From Rhizophagus clarus (Eukaryota; Glomeromycota; Glomeromycetes; Glomerales; Glomeraceae), in contig BLAL01000278.1 of assembly GCA_015698045.1 (NCBI GenBank), positions 1,596,285 through 1,660,284 of the forward strand: 64,000 nt of DNA, in the 5' to 3' direction. The notes beneath the pieces are model-generated. The model did not search any database and had not been told where the DNA came from. It saw nothing but the letters and a program-made list of their open reading frames with translations. Positions 47,806-59,832 of the stretch are shown in pieces. A program made the position numbers and the translations under genes. Position 1 is the stretch's first letter. Every line of letters begins with the position of its first letter.

Positions 47806-48600
47806 CTGGAAGAAGTTTTTCTATTATTTTTCTCTAATTTTAATTAATTATTGAGATAAAGAAAGACTGAGAGAAATTTTGGTTATTTTGTTTAAGGAAT
47901 GTATTACTTTTTTTTTACAATTTGAAGATTTTTCTATTTTAATAATAATAAAATTTTTTTGAACATCAAAATTAATGTATTAATTTATTGATAACTTAAA
48001 TAAATATTTATCAAAAATTTATCTAAAGAAAAAATTAATAAAAAAAACCAGATTATTTAATCAATCTGATCAATCTGATCATCTGTGTATTTTTTTTAAA
48101 AAAAAATCAATAAAAAAGATCAGATTATTTGATCAATCTGGTCAATCTCATTGGGAAAAATTTTGGTTTACAGATCTGTGCAATTCTGCAGAGTACATTT
48201 CTGCACAGATCTGAGGACATGCTAATGTGCAGCACTAAAAAATTTCATGAATTTCTGTGCAGATCTACAAGCACAAATAAAACTGCAAAATTTTTCAGAA
48301 ATAAATCTATGAAATTTTTTAAAAGTACTAATGCAAATTTACAGTTAGATAATGTTTTAACTTAATATTAACTAATATTAATTTATTAATTAAAGATATT
48401 TACAAATTTAAAAGTACATATACTAAACTATCCTATTTTACTAACTAAATATACTAATTAAAAGTCACTTTTCTTTTCTTTACAAACTGTCAAATTATGT
48501 TGTTATTAATGGTTTGGATATTATTCCAGTTGGTTCGATTTTAACAAATAACAAAATACAAAGAAAAATTCATGTTAGTCAAAGTTTTGTTAATATTTTG
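47806..48600. other. Gene-free; GATCAATCTG repeats and a 12 bp perfect inverted repeat
   Basis: AGATTATTTGATCAATCTG-type words repeat at 48050-48150. CAGATCTGTGCA (48171-48182) and TGCACAGATCTG (48202-48213) are perfect inverted repeats with a 19-base loop, and GTGCAGATCT recurs at 48260. The 78-codon frame spanning them has no support. Confidence 0.5.
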
Positions 48601-49775
48601 TTTAAAAAATATTAAAATCTTAATTTTATTTAAAGTTAAATACCTTTAAAATCCTTCAGAAAGCATCCAGAAAGCCACAAATTTATAAAATAAAAAAATG
48701 AAATGTTAGTTAATATTTTGTTTAAAAAAAAATAAATAAATTTTCTAAAGGTATTTATTTTATACCTTTGAAATTACATCCATGAGGCACTATAAAGTCA
48801 CAAACTTATGCAAAAGAATATAAAACAAAGTGTTAATTGTCATCTTATTTAAATAAAAATAAAATAAAAAATAAAAGAATTTTAAAGATTACCCCTGAAA
48901 TTCTATTCATTAGATATTCAGGAAGTCTTGAACCTAAAAAATAAAAGAAAATTGAAATGTTAATCAAAAAAAATTATTAAAATAAAAAATTTGAAGAAAA
49001 ACTATTTACCTTCAAAATTATGTTCAGAAATCAAATTTATAAAAAAAATATTAATGTTAGTTAATATTTTGTTTAAAATTCAAAAAAAATCAAAGGTTAT
49101 TAATCTTCAAAATTCAGTTCAATAGTATGCTACAAACTTAAAAAATTAAATAAAAATATTAGTAAATATTTTGTTAAAAAAAAAATTAATAATTTTGAAG
49201 TTTACCTTCAAAATTTCATCTATAATACATCCAGAAAGCTGTATGTAGACTTATAAAATTAAAAATGGAATATTAGTTAATGTTTTGTTCAAAAAAAAAA
49301 AAAAAATTTAAAATTTAATTTTTTTGAAGATAAACACCTTCAAAATTACACATTATTATGTTCAAGAGGCATCTGAAAGCTGTAAATCTATAAAATAAAA
49401 ATAAAAGGTTAGTTAAATGTTTACAAAACAATAAAATTAAAATATTAACATTAACATTTTATTCAAAAAAAAAATTAAATTTCAAATTTTTTTGAAGATA
49501 AAATACTTTTGAAATTCCATATTCTACCTGAAAAGTATCTGAAAAATCGCAAAACTACAAAAAGAAAACCAAAACGTTAGTAATGTTTTATTATGAAAAA
49601 AAAATAAATAAAATTTTTAAAGTAACTTTGAAGAATACCTTTGAAGTTTCATAATATTCTAGGCTTATAAAAAAAAATAAAATGTTAGTAAATGTCTTAT
49701 TAAAAGGAAAATTAAAAACAAATTTCAAAATTCTACCTTTGAAATTTCTTCTAAAAATTCATCCATAGACTACAA
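48600..49775 (-). repeat. Array of intron/micro-exon units (minus strand), ~115-120 bp period
   Basis: About ten units. On the minus strand exon-like blocks such as TTTGTGACTTTATAGTGCCT...ATTTCAAAG are followed by GTATAA/GTATTT donors and preceded by acceptors ending in AAG/TAG. The intron-like part on the plus strand carries AAATGTTAGTTAATATTTTG, complement CAAAATATTAACTAACATTT, with a TAAC branch-point-like core. Unit sequences differ from those at 36-38 kb but share layout, period and the GTTAGTxAAT core. Confidence 0.6.
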
Positions 49776-50815
49776 AAAAAAGATAAAAAAAAAAGATAAA
49801 TACTTTACTGAAATATTCAAATCTAAAACAATATCTTAACGACATCATTATGAGATCTTGACGATTTCATGACGATATTCTAAAATGATAACGTATTGAT
49901 ATAGTTACGACTCTCTTAACGATAACGTAATAATACTGTGACGATACAGTAAACAATAACAAAACAATATCTTATTGACACTAAGATAGCATCGTTTTGT
50001 TACCAACACGATATCGTCGCAGTATTAATTACATTATAACTGTGCCAGCATGTTATCATTTAAAGATCGTTATGAAGCCAGTACGATATCGTCGCAGTAT
50101 TAATTACATTATAACTGTGCCAGCATTTTATCATTTAAAGATCGCTATGAAGCCGGTACGATATCGTCGCAGTTATCATTAAAAGATTGGCATGAGGCCA
50201 ATATGTTCCCATATCGATGTCATTAAGATATAGTATACTAACTAGTAGAAAACTGAACAATTATATCTTAACGATATTTAAATGTTATCGGCTTGGTATT
50301 ATGATTTTATCAATTTAATTATTAATAATCAAAATTTTACTTATTACATATCTGATAGATATTAATTTAATTACTAGTATTAAATAAATAATTACAATTT
50401 AGCAGTGAAGTTACTAGTTTGTTTGAACTTTATTTCCAGAAACTTATTAAGTACATTAATATTCTACAAAATAAAACAACATAATTCACCAATAATACTA
50501 TTCAGTTTGTTCCATACCTCTCTAAGCGACTTCATCTCCAGAATATTTACTCAGTGACATCGAAATATTTCTTCTGTAAACGAAGCATAACGTTACACTT
50601 ATTTAATAATACCATTCAGCTTTTAAGAAATACATGATTAATAATAATATCATACTTACTGAAAACAAGATGCAACAGTTGCGGACACAAGTGCGCATAA
50701 GAAAGCCGTTTTAACACATAAATCTATGATGGTTTCTGAGCCATTCCATCCTTCTACTTCAAACCTCTCTGTTTTGGTCGCGGAATGTAGAAAATCGCGT
50801 TCGCAATCTTTCCTA
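49776..50815. repeat. 75 bp minisatellite (2.3 copies) in a CGATA-rich region
   Basis: ACGATATCGTCGCAGTATTA starts at 50008, 50083 and 50158 (75 bp steps, 25 codons, which explains a false 61-codon frame). The flanks (49830-49990, 50260-50290) are rich in ACGATA/AACGAT words. 50290-50815 shows nothing further supported. Confidence 0.8.
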
Positions 50816-51075
50816 TTAACGAGGCAAGTTTTCATACGAGAGAATTTTGAGTTGTTTCGCTTTCTGACATTCCCTCACTAAGCTCTTTATTTTGTGTATT
50901 GGCAATTTGAGTGTCATTGCCTTTGAATAGATTTGAAACCCTAAGTAATCGATCACCCGTGCCGGAGTTGGATAAGATTTGTTTTCATTTATTGTAAACA
51001 TGCCATGATCTACTAACAATTTTACGATAATCGAAGGATAATTTATTATCTCGACATCTAGCTAGCGATTGCTCA
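50816..51075 (-). pseudogene. DIRS-like reverse transcriptase fragment
   Basis: The minus-strand frame runs without a stop from at least 51075 to 50816 and contains VKLLVDHGMFTINENKSYPT, VIDYLGFQIYSKAMTLKLP and HKIKSLVRECQKAKQL. The arrangement (I/L)L...G..(I/L)N..KS...P...(I/Y)LGF.(I/L)...M...LP..K is that of the thumb-side end of reverse transcriptases of tyrosine-recombinase (DIRS) retrotransposons. The Met at 51019 is internal, not a start. The reading breaks at 50816; a degraded continuation may extend to about 50650. No palm motif (YxDD) is present in the window, so this is a truncated copy. Confidence 0.55.
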
Positions 51076-51717
51076 ACAAGTCATTAGACATAATGAAAAA
51101 AAAAAAAAAAAAAATAAGGAAAATGGCAGTTTCGCGAAAACTTACCATTTTTAATTTCCAGTACCCAGTACTCCTAATCAATATCCTAAAAAGAATTAAT
51201 AAAAGAAATGTTGGACCTAAAAAAAGTACCTAAAAAAATAATAAGAAACGTAAGGAAACTTCCTATAAGTTAAAAACTAACATTCGAGTTTTGTTTTATA
51301 CCTCCAACTCATCAAAATACTGAAAAAAAAGTAAATGTAGTTAATAATACCGTACTTGCTGGTATATTTATTTTATTTCAAATACCATTGTGAAAAAACA
51401 GTAGTTAAATCTCAAAAAAAAACTTTATTTCAAAGGTATCAAAATTTCATAAATAAATACTAACGTTTTTACGTAAAAGGAGTATCTAACGGAAAAGAGA
51501 GGAGTGTGATGGTTTTTATCAGTAAAACAAAAAACAAAAAATAAAGGTTTTTATTGGTTGATCAGATCGAGATCGTCACGATGTCATCACGATATGAAAA
51601 ATCGCTAAATGCATTGATTTTAAATAACAATTACTACCACCAATAATTTCATCCTAATTACAAATATAAATATAACACCAATAAGTTCTTCATATAATAG
51701 AAGTCCTAATTATAAAG
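51076..51717. other. Intergenic with one or two intron-like units
   Basis: A minus-strand donor-like ACTTAC (51143) followed by a ~45 bp block and an A-rich stretch resembles the micro-exon units elsewhere. GATCAGATCGAGATCGTCAC (51560) resembles the CGATA-rich words near 49.9 kb. No gene. Confidence 0.4.
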
Positions 51718-54700
51718 TTATATAGCAGTAAAAAAAAAATTATTTTTTATCCAGCATTCATTCGTTGCATCATAAACAAAGTGAACCTTTTGCACATGGT
51801 CAACTACTGATATTGGGAATATTCTTCTCCAACATGTATCATCGGTTGCCTGAATACGATAAAGGGGACATTTCAATACATGATGAACTCTCTTAATTTC
51901 TTCAAACCAATCAAGAATAATAAATGCATAAAATTTATTATTGTTGGCTTTATATTTGAAGATTCCTTTTATAATTGCATAACATTCATCATGATTTTCT
52001 TCTTGTATTGTCACGAAGTCACCAATATGAAGATGGATTTTGGAGAAGACACCACTAGTAGTTTCTTCTATTGTATATGTTGCCAATTTATACCAACTCA
52101 TTTGAGAATATACAAGAGCTGACTTAAATCCAATATCTTCAAATGAAAGGAGCAACTCAGAATTGAAATGTGGCAAGTTCAACATAACATTTTCACGATC
52201 TTGTCGGGATACTTCCTTTTTTAAGGTAATATTTGTAATAAAGTTTACCGGAGAAGTTACTACTATAATAAAATTACAATATATATAAAATTAATCAAAT
52301 AAATAACGTTTTTAGAAAAAAAAAAATAGTATCATCGCTTAGTAAATAATAAATTACAATACAAACCATCATCTTGTTCATCATGTTCGTTTGATGTTCC
52401 TTTGTCTTCGGTAATATACCAATTGGTTAATATATGCCTAAAATTTGATGTCATAGAAGTAAAACCGTCACAACGTCGTGATAACCTTTGATCTATACCA
52501 CCATCTACTAGATGACGAATTGCGAAAAGTGTGGTATATCGTTTTAATAAATCTAATTCAATATTCTTTCGATTTGTCCGTGGTACCATTGCTTTAAAAA
52601 TCCGATGCACCATCTCTTTAATACCGCATTGAGTATTTATAAGAGTACCATAAGTTTTTGCATGCATTAGTAAATGGATACTAACATGCAAATTTGGCAA
52701 ATTGACAAATTCAGAGAAAACCTAAAGATCATTTATTATTATTAGTACAGTAAATAATTTATTCAAATTTGTACTAAGTAATCATCTATTATTTATACCT
52801 TTGGGAGAATATTCATTTCTTCTTTAAGATTTTGTTGTAATTCTTCATAAGAATTATTCGTAAACTTGCTTTTAAAGACCATACTCATTGTTTTTGCTAC
52901 ATGAACCCAACAAGTAATTACAGCATTTTTTACTAAATTAATACGTGATGCGCCAGTTCGCTGTTGAATATTTTTCGCTTCATTATTCTTCAAACTAGTT
53001 ACTTTTAAAAACCGATTTAGTATAAAAGGCATTATCATAGCAACCCGGAGGTAATCAGACATCATAAAACTTTCCCGGTGGCTAATGGGATTTGGTATAC
53101 GTGACCATGTCTTTGGTTTCTCAAAGTCTTTCCAGGTTTTGATGAAATCATTTTCTCCTTCTTGTGAAAATAATTCACAAGTTAATTTGAGTAGACGCCC
53201 GATCTTTCCCGCAGTAACATGATAAATATCTTGTGGTGTTTGTAGATGTCTTTCTCTTTTAAGTTCATCTAAAATACTAGGCCGTAATTTCAATCCATAT
53301 TCCCTACTAAGTCGTTTTTTTTGAGCAATAACCGTTTCAGCAGATATTAAAGAAAATTCAGAATCCGTCAAATGATGATATCGAGAAGTTAAAGCCATAT
53401 CTTGAGTAAAATCAGTGAATGAATCTTTACTTATAGTGCAACTCCTACACCCTTTATTAGCATTTTGTCGCAGTACACCAGCCAAGTCATTGCCTTGGGG
53501 TAAGTCAGCTGTTACAACTCCTATACTTGCAATTACCCAAACATCTTGTCCTTGTATATTCATTACTTTTCCCTTTTCAAGTTCCTTCATTTCGGAAATA
53601 AATGGTTTTACAAACTCATTAAAATCACCACCGAATGGGACGAATCCAAGAACAAAGTGATTTTTGAGCAACTTCCTTTGATGACTCGGCATGTTTCCAA
53701 ATTGTATATAAACCCCTCCTAATGAATGATAAACATTTCGGTATGTGCCGAAATCATCGTAATAAAGATCCAAAAATAGCTTGTAGACTTTCATGGAAGG
53801 AGATGGTGGTGGCCTTGTTATGATATAGTCGGCAGGGTGTTTATATGAAAAATCTACACTACGAATGCGCCATTGACGATCGTGTTTATAAATTATTTCA
53901 GTGATATATAATAATGTTTCTTCGGGAATTTGATTATACTGAAATATCATCATCACATTAGCTTTTTTAGAAATTTGTGATATTCCTATTGTTTGAACTG
54001 ATAGGTCTTGTAACCAAACTTCGCCAGTAAGAGAACGATTTTGTCTTAGTGCCCCTTTAAAAGTTCCAGGTAAATCATTATAATAAAGAACTTTTTGGAT
54101 TCTTAACCGATATTGTTTATCAACTTCATTTATTAATATTGCCCTTAATCTGCCAAGTTGCAGTTGTTCATTATTGTCATTATCATAATAATAAACAAAA
54201 TTCCCACATTTATATGTCTCTATTAGATATTTATTAAAAAAAAACAATAAAATTATATTATATTACAAAATCACAAAGAAGAATAAACAACAACAAATAT
54301 GATCTTTACCTTGTGATATTGTTAATTGTTCTTGGCCGAAAAGAGGCGATTCTGCCCACAAAGTTCCATGCCAGTATTCAGATTTTGTTTCTGAATCAAT
54401 ACCAGGACCAAAATACATGTTATTGACTAATGATGGATTATTAAGGACATACCAAATGATATCATTTATTGAAAGTTGATATGATATCTTTGAGTTTTTA
54501 GAAGTTGATGGTGTTTTTTTTGATGAAATTGGGACGGATTTTGCAGATATTGGGAGAAGAGGAAGATGTTGCCTCCATGTTCGAAATCTTCGGATGTTTC
54601 TCACGATATGGTTCCTATCGAATTCTTGACTCATAATAATATCAACAAGATCTTCGTATGCTTTTGTTGAGATATCATGTTTATGAATCCAACAAAATAA

Positions 54701-55207
54701 AGCAGCAGTAGTAAAATCTTGGAAGTATGGTGCAAAATTACCATTAAAATTTGGTAAATTGCTTTCATCTAGTGCTCTATCAATGAATATTTTTTCTTCC
54801 GATAAGGGATTAGCACGATTATTTTGTCTGCTATCTGAAGATGATGTTGTATCACTTTCTGACTCTTCACTTTCTAGAGATGTTGTTCCTGTATCACTAT
54901 TATAATCATCATATTCTTCATTTTCTGAAGATGCTGTATAATTATCATCATTTTCTGACGATGTTGCATAAACATTATCATTTCCTGCATCCTCATAACC
55001 ATCATATTCTTCATTTTCTAATTGCATATCAACATCATGACAATTATTTCGTTGTTCATTACCATCATCGAAATTTATTTCACCGTCACTACCATTATCA
55101 TCATTTGGTGGTGCTATTATTATACCTTGTGGTGGTTGCCTTTTAAAATTATTTCGAATACGAAAAGGTAATGTAACAGTATCCCTTCGTGCTCTATTTC
55201 GCAACAT
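51718..55207 (-). CDS. TNP2/CACTA-like transposase-type protein with C-terminal BAH-like domain (4 exons, 1,072 aa)
   Basis: Exons on the minus strand: 55207-54310, 54219-52799, 52721-52367, 52262-51718; introns of 90, 77 and 104 bp with GT-AG ends, in phases 1, 0 and 1. The joined frame of 3,219 nt has no stop. N-terminus: basic start, then an Asp/Glu/Ser-rich disordered region (about 35-130). Residues about 130-300 (FCWIHKHDISTKAYEDLV, RRFRTWRQHLPLLPI, YFGPGIDSETKSEYWHGTLW) and exon 2 (LFLDLYYDDFGTYRNVYHSL, VVTADLPQGNDLAGVL, GCRSCTISKDSF with CxxC) follow the TNP2-like transposase layout, with conserved Asp in DLYYDDFG and ADLPQGND. The last ~150 residues (IGDFVTIQEENHDECYAIIK, FYAFIILDWFEEIKRVHH) resemble a BAH domain. 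Either an intact transposase gene or a domesticated derivative; terminal inverted repeats were not found. Confidence 0.82.
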
Positions 55208-55579
55208 TTGTTAATCAAAATTAAATTCTCAATTTTTATGAATGAATTTTATTATTTTGCTGCAGATATACTGACTGAAATATATGTATGCGCCAAATGG
55301 ATAATACACGAACATTCGGTTTCATCTTAATATGCATTTTTCCCAATAAGAATAATCAAAATACACAAACATATATGAAGTTCGAACACAACAGATTAAT
55401 AGAAATATCACTTAAATATGCATTTGAAGTAATGTAACACAATCATATATCGTCGATACACGGATCAATTAGTCAAAGTCGTAGTCTCGTAGATGTTTAT
55501 TTTTGTTTTATTTAATATTAATTTTTTACTGATATTTTTATGTATTTTATTACTTTTTATTGTTTAATATTTTATTATC

Positions 55580-55613
<34 letters not shown>

Positions 55614-56020
55614 AAATTTGTTACGTTAATTTTATAATTACTGTATAAGTTATTTTCGAAACTTACCATCAATTTGAAGAACCAGTTACTATTAGAAATA
55701 AATTTCTAAGTGAGAAATCCTTAGGCTAGTAAAATAATAGAAGAGGATATTATCTTATGACCCTTATGACCGTTTTTTAAATACAAATTTATCATTATTA
55801 CCTTATTTTAAGTATTGTTAGTCAGTCCGTTAAGTAGAAACGAAAACTATTAGAAACAAATTTGAACGTACAAGTTAGATAGGAGCCAATTAGTTCGCAT
55901 TCCATGATCACCTAGGTGATCGTTTTCCTTGAACCCCTCATACTATCTAACAATCTTGTAAGTTGTATCATTAAAACTTTGTTACCGGTACCAGTAAACA
56001 GGGAGCGCAACTTACCAAAA
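55208..56020. other. Upstream region of the TNP2-like gene; 29-A run
   Basis: No gene. A run of 29 A (55580-55608) could be a retroelement tail or a simple repeat. An ACTTACC at 55661 followed by AACCAGTTACTATTAG resembles one isolated minus-strand intron-like unit. Confidence 0.45.
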
Positions 56021-56109
56021 GGTTGAATTTCAGGAAAAAAAATTTTGAAGTTTTGGAAAAGAATAAAAACGTAAAGGTTATAAAAGATTCTGGGTCCGAG
56101 ATTGATTTT

Positions 56110-57520
56110 TTTTTATTTAGGAGATTTTTTTTTTCATTCAGGAGATTTTTTTTTTATTCAGGAGTTTTTTTTTTCATTCAGAAGATTTTTATTATTCACG
56201 AGATTTTTTTTTATTCACGAGATTGTATTAAAGCAATTGAAGAATTTTGACACGAGTATTCATCGCTAAGCGTGAGAACCAGTACTTTTTTAACATAGTA
56301 TAATAAGAAAAACCAAATTTAGTTTTAGTTTTAAGTAACATAGTATAGCAAGAAAAACCAAATTTAGTTTTAGTTTTAGCAAGTTTAGTTTTAAATGGCC
56401 GAACCATCTGGAAAAAAAATATATTTTTTTCCCACCGCACAAAAAAATTTTTTTCATCTGACCTGCATAAAAGATTTAGTAAGCCAGAAAAGAACCCCTT
56501 TAGCCCTTAGCTATAGTTGGAAGTTTATTGAATAATCAGTTCAGAAATTTTCCATTCTCGCAATGGTGATTGCCAAATCTAATTCTTATAAAAGATTCTT
56601 ATCAGAGTGAAGAAGATCTATATGTTAAGAAACACTTGAAAAGTTTTAATAATATAACTCACAGTATCTGTAGGATGAGGATATTATCACTATACTAGTA
56701 GGGTACATAGAATAACCAATTTATTTATATCATATCTAGAATTTAAATTAATATAATATCTCACGTTATTAGCAAATAATAAATTCAATTTTTTTTGCTA
56801 TTTTTAAAATTTATAATAGATTTTTTTTTTTTTTCATTCAGGAGATTTTTTTTATTCAGGAGTTTTTTTTTTTTCATTCAGGAGATTTTTATTATTCACG
56901 AGATTTTTTTTTATTCACGAGATTGTATTAAAGCAATTGAAGAATTTTGACATGAGTATTCATCGCTAAGCGTGAGAACCAGTACTTTTTTAACATAGTA
57001 TAGTAAGAAAAACCAAATTTAGTTTTAGTTTTAAGTAACATAGTATAGCAAGAAAAACCAAATTTAGTTTTAGTTTTAGCAAGTTTAGTTTTAAATGGCC
57101 GAACCATCTGGAAAAAAATATATTTTTTTCCCACCGCGCAAAAAAATTTTTTTCATCTGACCTGCATAAAAGATTTAGTAAGCCAAAAAAGAACCCCTAG
57201 CCCTAAGCTATAGTTAGAAGTTTATTGAATAATCAGTTCAGAAATTTTCCATTCTCACAATGGTGATTACCAAATCTAATTCTTACAAAAGATTCTTATC
57301 AGAGTGAAGAAGATCTATACGATGTTCATTTACTTCTTTAGCAGGAAAAGATTAAGAAACACTTGAAAAGTTTTAATGATATAACTCACAGTATCTGTTG
57401 GATGAGGATATTATCACTATACTAGGGTACATAGAATAACCAATTTATTTATATCATATCTAGAATTTAAATTAATAATATCTCTCGTTATTAGCAAATA
57501 ATAAATTCAATTTTTTTAAA
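56110..57520. repeat. ~700 bp tandem duplication with internal short repeats
   Basis: Copy A (about 56130-56790) and copy B (about 56830-57520) are offset by exactly 700 bp at AAGCAATTGA (56231/56931), drifting to about 720 bp at the end because copy B carries an extra ~32 bp (around 57320-57350). Each begins with a TTCATTCAGGAGATTTTTTT satellite. Each contains a doubled AGAAAAACCAAATTTAGTTT unit, giving matching false minus-strand frames of 68-70 codons. Divergence is a few percent, so the duplication is fairly recent. No gene is recognised. Confidence 0.85.
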
Positions 57521-58144
57521 ATTATAATCAATGTACAATTCGATCAGTTGAATGACGATAATCACTAATTAGTTGAATGACGATAATTACTATAGATAGT
57601 AATTGTGTCAGATTTCATAATAATACTTACATCCGATTTCTAAATAATATTTCCTTTTTTATAAACAATATAATTATTGAATATAATTATAATATCTTTA
57701 CTAGACGGTACATTTAATTACAATTTTATAATAATATATTATTATACGAAAAATATACTGAATTTTTGAATTGTGATATTAACGGGTTTCTTAAATATTC
57801 TGATTAGACACGGAAAACATTCTTCAAATTAATTTACCAATAATTTAAGAATCAAATATTTATTGTAAATTTATTATCTTAAAGCAAAAAAAGTATTCAA
57901 GAATCTATTGTTAAAACCATAATTAGTATATTACATGAAAAAGAAATCTGAAAGACGATAAAAATTTACATTTTGAAGCTTCTTTGTATATGCGCCAATG
58001 ATAATGAATTTTTTTTTTTTTTAATAAAATTTTCAAACATAATTTTGGCTGCTATCAACAATTACTAAATTTAAAACATATAATTTTCGTACATATTTTA
58101 GTTAAAAGTCATCAAAGTGATCAAAATCACAGTGTTAAATGAAA
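57521..58144. other. Intergenic; short direct repeat
   Basis: AGTTGAATGACGATAATCAC and AGTTGAATGACGATAATTAC lie about 30 bp apart at 57544-57595. Nothing else supported. Confidence 0.5.
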
Positions 58145-58372
58145 CTAGAAGTATTTATTAATTAAAATAGCTATAAAAATAAAAATAAAAATTAAAATAA
58201 TAAAAAATCCCCAAACAATAAAATATGCAGAATTTTCTAAAAGATTATCGTATTTCTTTTCTAATTCATATGATTTATCTTTCCATTTCCTTTCTTCTTT
58301 GTCTTTTTGACGATAAGAATGACGCTGGAAATAGGTCTTTCTCGTCCTTTTTCTTGATGGTGGTGGTGACAT
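58145..58372 (-). CDS. Small putative tail-anchored membrane protein, 75 aa
   Basis: ATG at 58372 begins MSPPPSRKRTRKTYF, a very basic N-terminus, continues with a charged, probably helical stretch (DKEERKWKDKSYELEKKYDN), and ends in one strong hydrophobic segment (FIVWGFFIILIFIFIFIAIL) followed by INKYF and the stop. This is the layout of a tail-anchored protein facing the cytosol. No homologue is recognised and the frame is short in A+T-rich DNA, so it may be fortuitous. Confidence 0.35.
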   Translation of the reverse strand: MSPPPSRKRTRKTYFQRHSYRQKDKEERKWKDKSYELEKKYDNLLENSAYFIVWGFFIILIFIFIFIAILINKYF

Positions 58373-59832
58373 GCTTTAATTAATTGACTGCGCGTTGAAT
58401 TAATAAAAAAAAATTTAAACCGCTGCTTTGGTTTTTCTACATAACTTATCAATAAGAAATAAATTAAATTATTACTGTATTAAAGTTAATAATTATAAAA
58501 GAAAAGAAAAAAATTTTATAAATTCGTACCTAAAAAAAAATTTCTTCCACTATGTTGGGGTATTAAAAAAATAATCATTTTTTATCTTTATATACAAAAA
58601 AAAGATATAATAGATCATATTTAATCGAACGATCAAGCATTACATGTTTACGTAAAAAAATTTCGTGTAAAAAAAATTCATGTAAAAAAAAAAATTCATG
58701 CATAACCAAACCGTGTGAAAACCCGTGTGAAAAAAGTTTTTTATTAACGATAAAAAAAATTCATGCATAATATTTTATTTTCATTACAACAATAAAAAAA
58801 ATTTTTAATTGCTCATTCTTTAGTACCCGTTTGCTACTAGCATAACTAGTACCCAGATTGCACGACGAGGACGTCGGTACTAATAGCAACCCAAAAAAAA
58901 TGGTTACCAGTTACACAACGTCCATCGTGAGATGAAATGGTAAAATGATCTACCAGTTGCGCAATGCCTATTTCTAGAATGGTAACCGTTTGTAACTGTA
59001 ATAAAAAAATCAACATTTTATAAAAAAACTGTGAATTGTGGGATTGAAGATTGAAGTATGCAATTACGAACATTCGACTATGTGTATATATATATAATTA
59101 TATATATATTTCCTATTTTTTTTAAATTTTATATAATAAATATTATGTGAACGCTAAAACGAATTCGCGTATTTGATAATTGATAATAATTAAAGTAATT
59201 TTAATTCGTAAATAATAGAGCTGGATTTCAGATCGTAAGGTCGAAAGGATCATTAATTATGAAATCCGGTATTTTTAGGAGGATTGTATAGATTTGTATA
59301 ATAATAACAAATGCGATGAGATAAATATATGGCATGCAATATACTAAAAAGTCGAATACACTATACAAAATAATTTTTTTTAATATCTTTGCTAATCTAT
59401 AATAATTAAGCGAAATAAAATTTAAAAATAAATAAAATACTACATATTAATAATTACTTTTTAAATACAATGATTGATTATAAAGAAAATCTTCCATATT
59501 GTCTGTAAGTTTCTAAATCATAATACCCCTTAAAATTTTTTTATCTCATATAAGCCGGGTTATGTAAGTTACCACGGTCCACGGTTGATTTGGGTTATGT
59601 AAGTTATCGCTTGCATTTCGGTCTACAAATGCCCCTTAATTTTTTTTTCGGGAGAATTATATTCAGAAAAGTGGCATTCAGAGAATGGTCCGACAAGGCA
59701 TGATTACAAATAAACAGGTTCTTATACTGGTGATCGCGGTTTAATGCTAGGTCAGATATAAATACAATCTAGGATTTTTCTGATCTGATTATTGTATAAA
59801 TCGTAACTCATCAAAACTCTACTCCTTTAAAT
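58373..59832. other. Intergenic; short direct and inverted repeats
   Basis: 58880-58990 holds imperfect repeats of GTAACTGGTA(A/G) in both orientations; the 75-codon minus-strand frame across it is not convincing. GGGTTATGTAAGTTA occurs at 59558 and 59592. A TATATATAATTATATATATA palindrome lies at 59082-59106. No gene. Confidence 0.45.

Noticed and set aside
41200-48150. GATCAATCTG/GATCAATCCAG repeats at 41.2-41.4 and 48.05-48.15 kb as ends of one large element
   Set aside because: The words are similar but I could not align them as inverted or direct termini, and no target duplication was seen.
49997-50182. 61-codon repeat-containing frame
   Set aside because: It is produced by the 75 bp minisatellite (25 codons per unit), without start or splice context.
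53415-55146. Plus-strand frames of 81 and 101 codons
   Set aside because: They are antisense to the four-exon TNP2-like gene; the His/Tyr-rich 101-codon frame mirrors its acidic Ser/Asp/Glu region.
56228-57134. Two similar 68-70 codon minus-strand frames
   Set aside because: Both arise from the 700 bp tandem duplication and its internal 36 bp repeat; composition is low-complexity and they have no supporting features.
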